In this document: positions 59,249 through 64,000 of the stretch, one piece after another
Layout: each line of letters starts with the position of its first letter
Position numbering within the stretch: the first letter of the stretch is position 1
Assembly: GCA_963620035.1 (NCBI GenBank)
Contig: CAVEXN010000001.1
Span: forward strand, 71,971-135,970
Direction: 5' to 3'
DNA length: 64,000 bases
Source: F23-D06 sp963620035
GTDB lineage: Bacteria; Bacteroidota; Bacteroidia; Bacteroidales; WCHB1-69
The notes under the pieces: generated by a model
Databases searched by the model: none
Told to the model about the DNA's origin: nothing
Seen by the model: the letters and a program-made list of their open reading frames with translations, nothing else
Made by a program: the position numbers and the translations under genes

Positions 59249-60016
59249 CTATGTCCTGAAGATGCCGAATACGGCCGAGCCGCTGCCAGTCATGGACGCA
59301 TAGACGGCGCCGTCGTTGTAGAGTTGTGTTTTGAGTTCCGACAATGCCGGGTGTTTTGGAAACACGGAGTCCTCAAAATCGTTGTGCAATTCCTCTTTCC
59401 ATCGCGACACGGGGCGCATTATGATTTGCCGCAGGTCCGTCGCCGGCATGGCGGGCTTTGCATCTGCGTAGGCTTCGCGCGTGGGGATGTCGAAATCGGG
59501 TTTTAGGATACGGAACTTATAACCGGAGAGGTCCAAACCGATGGGCTCCAATATCTCGCCGCGCCCCGATGCCAATGCAGGTTCCCCGTCGATGAAAAAG
59601 GCCACGTCGCTGCCCAATCCGGCGGCATATTGTTTCAGCCGTCCATGGTCTATAGGGAGGCTGAAAACTCGGGCCAGCAGTTTCAGTACGGCGGCCGCAT
59701 CTGCCGAACCGCCGCCGAGACCTGCCCCTACGGGGATATGCTTCTCTAAGGTTATCTTTACGCCCTTGATCCCGAAATCCTCTTGCAGCATTTTGAACGC
59801 CTTTACGCAAAGGTTCTGCTCCTGCGGACCGAGGTCAACCGCACTATTACATTCAAATTCCAAATTGTGCGGTGACGATTCCACGGTCACACGGTCGGTA
59901 AAACAGTCGGTTGGATAGAACACCGTGCGGATGTCGTGATAACCGTCCTCCCTCTTGCGGAGGATCTGAAGACCGAGGTTTACCTTACAGCCGAAGGTTT
60001 GCATTAGCCGGAACAT
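59249..60016 (-). CDS. ispE: 4-diphosphocytidyl-2-C-methyl-D-erythritol kinase
   Basis: The 255-residue GHMP kinase of the MEP isoprenoid pathway has CKVNLGLQILRKREDGYHDI (N-terminal substrate contact), the GHMP motif VGAGLGGGSADAAAVL (P-loop-like), and GSDVAFFIDGEPALASGRGE, plus MTGSGSAVFGIF near the end. The ATG at 60004 fits the family N-terminus a little better than the ATG at 60016. Length is slightly short for the family (about 280). It is 31 bp after the YitT gene. Confidence 0.93.
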   Translation of the reverse strand: MFRLMQTFGCKVNLGLQILRKREDGYHDIRTVFYPTDCFTDRVTVESSPHNLEFECNSAVDLGPQEQNLCVKAFKMLQEDFGIKGVKITLEKHIPVGAGLGGGSADAAAVLKLLARVFSLPIDHGRLKQYAAGLGSDVAFFIDGEPALASGRGEILEPIGLDLSGYKFRILKPDFDIPTREAYADAKPAMPATDLRQIIMRPVSRWKEELHNDFEDSVFPKHPALSELKTQLYNDGAVYASMTGSGSAVFGIFRT

Positions 60017-60047
60017 AGTATGTGCAGTTTGTCGTTTTTTTTAGATG

Positions 60048-60911
60048 TTAGAGTTTCAAGGTATCGAAGTTTTTGCCGTAAACGCTCGAGGTTTTTGTGA
60101 TGGTGATGAATGCCGACTTGTCGATGTCTTTGATGATGCGCGTGATCTGCACTTTGTCGGTCTTGTGCCCGACAATGAGCAGGACATCGCTTTCTTGCCG
60201 GTTATATGAACCATAACCCTTGAGGAATGTGGCGCCGCGTCTCAGTTCTTTGTTGATGCGTTCGGCAATTTCAGCGTTTTTCTGCGAGAACACCAGAAAC
60301 TGGTAGGTCTGCCGGTACCCGTCAATGACCCAGTCGGCCACGAACATATAGACGAAAAGGACGACAAAACTATAGACGAGCCGCTCGAGGTCGTGGACGA
60401 TGAAGTAGGAACTGCCGACAATGAAGATGTTGGTGAAGAAGTTGACATGCCCGAATGAGATGTTGCGGTATTTGCCGATGATTAAAGCGATGATGTCGAC
60501 GCCTCCGGTGTTGCCGCCCCAGTTGACGGCCATACCGACGCCTAAAGCGGAGAGGCAGGAACCGATGATGACGCTCATGAACATGTCATCGACGAGGGGC
60601 TTGGTGAATATCACCTGGCTGACAGAGAAAAATACGGACAAGAGAATGGTGCAAATCAAGGAGTTGATGCAGAAACGCATGCCTAAAATCCGCCAGGCAA
60701 CCGCAATCAGCACCGCATTGAATACGAAAGTGGTGATGCCGATGGGAAAACCGGTCGCAAAATAGAGGATAGAGGCGATGCCCGCCACGCCGCCACCCGT
60801 GACTTCAAAAGGTGTCAGAAATGCGGACCATCCACCTACAAATATCGCCAGACCGATGGTGATAAAGACGAAATTCTTCAGTTCATTCAGGATTGTTTTG
60901 CTTTTTGCCAT
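60048..60911 (-). CDS. YitT family membrane protein (DUF2179)
   Basis: The 287-residue protein has five to six membrane helices in the first 200 residues (FVFITIGLAIFVGGWSAFL; GVAGIASILYFATGFPIG; GMAVNWGGNTGGVDIIALII). The C-terminal DUF2179 domain has RGATFLKGYGSYNRQESDVL and DIDKSAFITITKTSSVYG, a soluble ligand-binding-like fold. Function is unknown for the family. It may be transcribed together with ispE. Confidence 0.9.
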   Translation of the reverse strand: MAKSKTILNELKNFVFITIGLAIFVGGWSAFLTPFEVTGGGVAGIASILYFATGFPIGITTFVFNAVLIAVAWRILGMRFCINSLICTILLSVFFSVSQVIFTKPLVDDMFMSVIIGSCLSALGVGMAVNWGGNTGGVDIIALIIGKYRNISFGHVNFFTNIFIVGSSYFIVHDLERLVYSFVVLFVYMFVADWVIDGYRQTYQFLVFSQKNAEIAERINKELRRGATFLKGYGSYNRQESDVLLIVGHKTDKVQITRIIKDIDKSAFITITKTSSVYGKNFDTLKL

Positions 60912-61024
60912 AACGTAAGCCCTTATATATTGTTATAAATCAGATTGTTGTAGTAAATAATGAAAAAATTTCAATGCAAAAATAAAGAAAAAAAATAAAT
61001 GCTTGCGTGTAAAGAAAAAAAATG

Positions 61025-61032
61025 TATTTTTG
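61025..61032 (+). promoter_or_regulatory. -7 element TATTTTTG of the tRNA-Asn promoter
   Basis: TATTTTTG at 61025-61032, 29 bases before tRNA-Asn. Between them is a 13-base near-direct repeat, GCCGTTAACGACA / GCCGTTAACCACA. Confidence 0.65.
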
Positions 61033-61061
61033 CAGCCGTTAACGACAGCCGTTAACCACAC

Positions 61062-61135
61062 GCTTCCTTAGCTCAGTTGGTTAGAGCATCTGACTGTTAA
61101 TCAGAGGGTCCAAGGTTCAAGTCCTTGAGGGAGCG
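61062..61135 (+). tRNA. tRNA-Asn (anticodon GTT)
   Basis: Acceptor GCTTCCT pairs with AGGGAGC (one T-G) and discriminator G follows. The D arm is GCTCAGTTGGTTAGAGC; the anticodon stem TCTGA/TCAGA holds loop CTGTTAA, anticodon GTT; and the T arm is CAAGGTTCAAGTCCTTG. CCA is not encoded. A restriction-modification island begins 78 bases after it. Confidence 0.95.
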
Positions 61136-61145
61136 CAGAAAAGGT

Positions 61146-61180
61146 AAGGCACTTGCAAACTGCTTTGCAAGTGCCTTTTT
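61146..61180 (+). terminator. Rho-independent terminator after tRNA-Asn
   Basis: AAGGCACTTGCAAA (61146-61159) pairs perfectly with TTTGCAAGTGCCTT (61164-61177) around a 4-base loop and is followed by T. It separates the tRNA from the methyltransferase gene that starts at 61214. Confidence 0.85.
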
Positions 61181-61213
61181 TCACGGAAATCTCTCACTCA
61201 AGAATTCTCTGAT

Positions 61214-62509
61214 ATGGTTTGTGAACCCCAATTTGATTTGTTCTTCAACAATGGAGAACATGAGCGGCATGAAGATGGTACGCTGAGAGTACTATCCCTT
61301 TTTTCAGGCTGCGGAGGCATGGATTTAGGGTTTGAGGGTGGTTTTATTTGCCACAAAAAGTCAGTAACTAACCAAGACTATATTCATCATACTGTTAATG
61401 AAGATTGGGTAATGCTTCAACGAAATGTTTTTCGTACAGTTTTTGCTTGTGACATTTTGGAAGAGGCAAAATTGACATGGCTGAGATATATGTCAAGATA
61501 CGATGTCAATCCTGAGATTTATCATCTTGACAGCATAGTCGATTTAGTAAAATTACAACGTGAAGGACAAGATGTTTTCCCTCACGACATTGACATCGTG
61601 ACGGGAGGATTTCCCTGCCAAGACTTCAGTGTGGCCGGAAAGAGAAGAGGATTTGAATCTTTCGTCTCTCATAACGGGGAAAAATGGAATGATGACAAAC
61701 CGTCAGAAGAGACTCGCGGCAAGTTGTACATGTGGATGAAGCAAGTCATTGACATTGTTCAACCAAAAATGTTTATAGCCGAGAATGTAAAAGGGCTTGT
61801 CAGCCTTGGAGACGTTAAGGATATAATCCAAAAAGATTTTTCGTCGGCAAACGGAAATGATTATCTCGTGCTGACTCCACAGGTTCTCCATGCCGCCAAT
61901 TATGGTGTACCTGAAACGAGGGAGCGCGTAATCTTTATCGGAATAAAGCGTTCTGCTTTATCACCCAAGGCAATTGAGGCTTTGGAAAAGGACTGCATTC
62001 CCGATGAGTACAATCCGTATCCCAAGCCTACACACAACTTTAATTGCAATAACGAAAATCTGCCACGCCCCGTTTGCTGTAGAGACATATTCCAGAAATT
62101 GCCTGAGCCGTCTGAGGCAGCCGACCTTGCCCAGAAGACATATTCAAAAGCCAAATTCCTAACCCACGGTCAGGGACAAACGGAAATCAATTATGACGGA
62201 TTGGCACCAACCATACGTTCTGAACATCACGGAAATATAGAGTATCGCCGATTGGCTTATGAGCATGACGGGAGGAACATTGAGGAACTTGAAAAGGGAT
62301 TGTGCGAGCGCCGGTTAACTCCACGTGAGTGTGCTTTAATTCAAACATTTCCCCCCGACTATCCATTTGTGTTCTATAAAAACAATTCAAGCAAGTATGC
62401 CGTTAGTCCGTCTGGTGCCTACAAGGTGATCGGCAATGCCGTACCTCCAATGCTGGCTTTCAACATAGCTCGCAGAATACAAAACATATGGCCTTTATAC
62501 TTTGACTAA
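61214..62509 (+). CDS. DNA (cytosine-5-)-methyltransferase 1 of the tRNA-Asn island
   Basis: The 431-residue protein has m5C motif I, VLSLFSGCGGMDLGFEGGF; IV, GGFPCQDFSVAGKRRGFE with Cys135; VI, FIAENVKG; VIII, ETRERVIFIGIKRS; IX, GLAPTIRSEHHG; and X, VIGNAVPPMLAFNIARRI. It has about 60 extra residues between motif I and IV. Codons are more AT-rich than the neighbouring core genes, which fits transfer. A second C5 methyltransferase begins 322 bp downstream. A single R-M system with two C5 methylases is typical when the target is asymmetric. No start codon ambiguity was noted. Confidence 0.93.
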   Translation: MVCEPQFDLFFNNGEHERHEDGTLRVLSLFSGCGGMDLGFEGGFICHKKSVTNQDYIHHTVNEDWVMLQRNVFRTVFACDILEEAKLTWLRYMSRYDVNPEIYHLDSIVDLVKLQREGQDVFPHDIDIVTGGFPCQDFSVAGKRRGFESFVSHNGEKWNDDKPSEETRGKLYMWMKQVIDIVQPKMFIAENVKGLVSLGDVKDIIQKDFSSANGNDYLVLTPQVLHAANYGVPETRERVIFIGIKRSALSPKAIEALEKDCIPDEYNPYPKPTHNFNCNNENLPRPVCCRDIFQKLPEPSEAADLAQKTYSKAKFLTHGQGQTEINYDGLAPTIRSEHHGNIEYRRLAYEHDGRNIEELEKGLCERRLTPRECALIQTFPPDYPFVFYKNNSSKYAVSPSGAYKVIGNAVPPMLAFNIARRIQNIWPLYFD

Positions 62510-62516
62510 TATCAAT

Positions 62517-62678
62517 ATGAATACAGAACACAATATAATTGCTATACGCAAAAAGGATATTACACTTGCTCACGAGGCCTTTGTAAACCTCATGGACAGA
62601 ACAGAGAACATCCTCAACTTTGAAGCCCGTACAAATCCAAAAGATTATAAGCGGTTGACATCTTCTACGTTCGAATGA
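62517..62678 (+). pseudogene. 53-codon open frame between two methyltransferases, probably a truncated endonuclease gene
   Basis: ATG at 62517 starts 7 bp after the methyltransferase stop and the frame ends with TGA at 62676. The product reads MNTEHNIIAIRKKDITLAHE, then FVNLMDRTENILNFEARTNP and DYKRLTSSTFE. It looks like the N-terminus of a larger protein cut short. The next 150 bases before the second methyltransferase hold no further protein-like frame. Position and tight spacing suggest it was the restriction endonuclease. This is inference; it could also be an intact small regulator. Confidence 0.4.
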
Positions 62679-62830
62679 GGGATTGGATGAGGCAGAACCC
62701 CACTTTCTTGTTTTCCAAATAAAAGAATCAATACATTTGCAAACACCATAGCGTATTGCGCAGTTGCTTGAAATAGACAAAAGAGAATAGTTGACACCCT
62801 CCCGAAGGGACTGATTGAACCCGTTTTAAA

Positions 62831-63784
62831 ATGGATTGGAATAATTTCAGTTTTATTGACCTGTTTGCCGGTATAGGCGGAATCAGACTGGGTTTTGAAT
62901 CTGCTGGAGGTCATTGCGTATTTTCTTCTGAGTTTGACGAGAACGCTTGCAAAACATACGAAGCCAACTTTGGCGAGCATCCATCTGGCGACATCACAAA
63001 AATTGATGCAAATGACATTCCCGATTTCGACATCCTTCTCGGCGGCTTCCCATGTCAGGCATTTTCGATTATAGGAAAGAAAGAAGGATTCGAAAACGAA
63101 ACTTGTGGAACGTTGTTCTTTGAAATAGAAAGAATCCTGAAAGCAAAGAGACCTAAGGCTTTCATGCTCGAAAATGTCAGAAACCTGACGGCTCATGACA
63201 AGGGAAATACTTTTAGGGTTATACGCACTCATTTAGAGGTTTTGGGGTACACCGTTTATGCCAAGGTTTTAAATGCTTTGGATTACGGTGTCCCCCAAAA
63301 AAGAGAAAGAATAATCATCGTTGGTTTTAAGGAAAGCATTCTTTTTTCATTCCCGGACCCTGTGCCCGTATCACAAAGGAAAACCCTAAAGGATATTTTG
63401 GAGGACAACGTGGATGAAAAGTATTATGTCAAGGATAGCATCAGAGATGCAAGGCTCATGCGCCTAAAAGCCCCGAATTATCCGAAGCCATATATATCAC
63501 ACGAGAATATGGCAGGTAGTATTACACCGCATCCATACTCTTCTTGTTTGAGGGCGGAAGCTTCTGCCAATTACATATTGATAAATGACGAGCGGAGACC
63601 GACGGAAAGAGAGATGTTAAGGTTGCAGGGATTCCCCGATGATTTCAAGATAGTGGTTCCATACAGCCAGATCAAGCGTCAAACAGGCAACTCTGTAGCA
63701 GTTCCAGTTGTCAAAGTTGTTGCAAACCAAATGATTAACGCTTTGAAAACTTTTGAATCAAGTAAAGAGAACCTCTATTTTTAA
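62831..63784 (+). CDS. DNA (cytosine-5-)-methyltransferase 2 of the tRNA-Asn island
   Basis: The 317-residue protein has motif I, FSFIDLFAGIGGIRLGFES; IV, GGFPCQAFSIIGKKEGFE with Cys75; VI, FMLENVRNL; VIII, GVPQKRERIIIVGFKE; and X, QTGNSVAVPVVKVVANQM. Size and layout are those of compact HhaI-type enzymes. It is not a copy of the methyltransferase at 61214 (different spacing and target region) and is more like the one at 13738 in motifs I and IV. Downstream, up to the window edge, no gene was identified. Confidence 0.94.
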   Translation: MDWNNFSFIDLFAGIGGIRLGFESAGGHCVFSSEFDENACKTYEANFGEHPSGDITKIDANDIPDFDILLGGFPCQAFSIIGKKEGFENETCGTLFFEIERILKAKRPKAFMLENVRNLTAHDKGNTFRVIRTHLEVLGYTVYAKVLNALDYGVPQKRERIIIVGFKESILFSFPDPVPVSQRKTLKDILEDNVDEKYYVKDSIRDARLMRLKAPNYPKPYISHENMAGSITPHPYSSCLRAEASANYILINDERRPTEREMLRLQGFPDDFKIVVPYSQIKRQTGNSVAVPVVKVVANQMINALKTFESSKENLYF

Positions 63785-64000
63785 CTTTTTTACACCTTAC
63801 CTTCAGACTATGCGAGGTTCGTTAAACATAATCTGAAAACAAGACGTTGCAAATTTACATGTTTTTTCTTTCGGAACGCCTTTATTTTGGTTTCATTATA
63901 GTTTTTTCGGGAGGGGCAATACCTTGATATTCAGTTTATTGTGTGTATCAATTGATTCCAAGTCTTATTATTTGTCCGTAACGGTTCATGTTGTAAACGA
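63785..64000. other. Right-edge sequence without an identified gene
   Basis: The last 216 bases are AT-rich. I saw no tRNA, no repeat and no protein-like frame longer than about 23 codons. A minus-strand frame open from the edge to 63931 is too short to call. Confidence 0.5.

Noticed and set aside
61036..61061. 13-base near-direct repeat before tRNA-Asn as an attachment site
   Set aside because: It is too short, lies upstream of the tRNA, and no second copy flanks the island within the window; no integrase gene is seen.
62645..63232. 195-codon minus-strand frame
   Set aside because: It is antisense to the second methyltransferase of the tRNA-Asn island, whose motifs are complete.
63931..64000. 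Minus-strand frame open from the right edge
   Set aside because: Only about 23 codons are visible, another frame is about equally open, and no motif can be seen.

Overview
The window is chromosomal DNA of an anaerobic member of the Bacteroidota, most likely Bacteroidales. The evidence is a 286-residue RpoD of the short Bacteroidota type, a GldD-type lipoprotein, a long SecA (about 1100 residues) with a C-terminal SEC-C motif, and an rpmE2/lon/meaB neighbourhood. Start codons mostly lack a Shine-Dalgarno sequence, and many genes are preceded by the Bacteroidota promoter pattern TAnnTTTG, sometimes with TTTG about 19 bases upstream. Anaerobic fermentation is indicated by an [FeFe]-hydrogenase with NuoE/NuoF-type partners, its maturase HydG, and a B12-dependent class II ribonucleotide reductase. 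The genus cannot be told from the sequence.

Layout. 1-3.7 kb: rpoD-gldD-secreted endonuclease/exonuclease/phosphatase (runs off the left edge) and a DegQ-like protease, all on the minus strand. 3.8-4.4 kb: rplU-rpmA. 4.5-10.3 kb: CCG-domain Fe-S protein, class II RNR, ROK sugar kinase, MltG. 10.5-12.3 kb: TM1266-type regulator and hydG. 12.4-13.4 kb: holA. 13.5-15.8 kb: a type II restriction-modification island preceded by a 40-bp tandem repeat. 16-22.1 kb: secA, a glycosyltransferase and a CoA-disulfide reductase/rhodanese fusion. 22.4-24.6 kb: TPR membrane protein-ribH-fmt. 24.7-26.3 kb: HU, trmH, pnuC. 26.4-29.7 kb: dsrC, NarI/DsrM-like cytochrome b subunit, metallo-beta-lactamase RNase-like protein, rfbD. 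29.8-31.2 kb: tRNA-Thr, tuf, tRNA-Trp. 31.4-32.5 kb: a small accessory locus with a half-length FtsZ-like GTPase domain and a convergent membrane protein. 32.6-41.7 kb: mutS, gmk, inositol-phosphatase-like gene, flavoprotein, meaB, lon, rpmE2. 41.8-47.2 kb: an envelope/polysaccharide operon. 47.4-53.8 kb: alaS, lipoprotein, MORN/YwqK-repeat protein, MltD-like transglycosylase. 54-58.5 kb: the [FeFe]-hydrogenase operon. 58.7-60.9 kb: GtrA, ispE, YitT. 61.06 kb: tRNA-Asn, followed by a restriction-modification island with two C5 methyltransferases around a 53-codon open frame.

How the genes connect. HydG and the TM1266-type regulator should serve the hydrogenase encoded about 42 kb away; hydE and hydF are not in this window. 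DsrC has both C-terminal redox cysteines and is followed by a cytochrome b-like membrane subunit, but no dissimilatory sulfite reductase is present. With the CoADR-rhodanese fusion this suggests persulfide/sulfane-sulfur redox chemistry (inference). The most unusual locus is the pair at 31.4-32.5 kb: a 181-residue protein that matches FtsZ up to about helix H7 and then stops, facing an Ig-like, membrane-anchored protein of unknown family. It lies just after tRNA-Trp, where secE-nusG would usually be expected in this phylum. No CRISPR array, insertion sequence or replication origin was seen.
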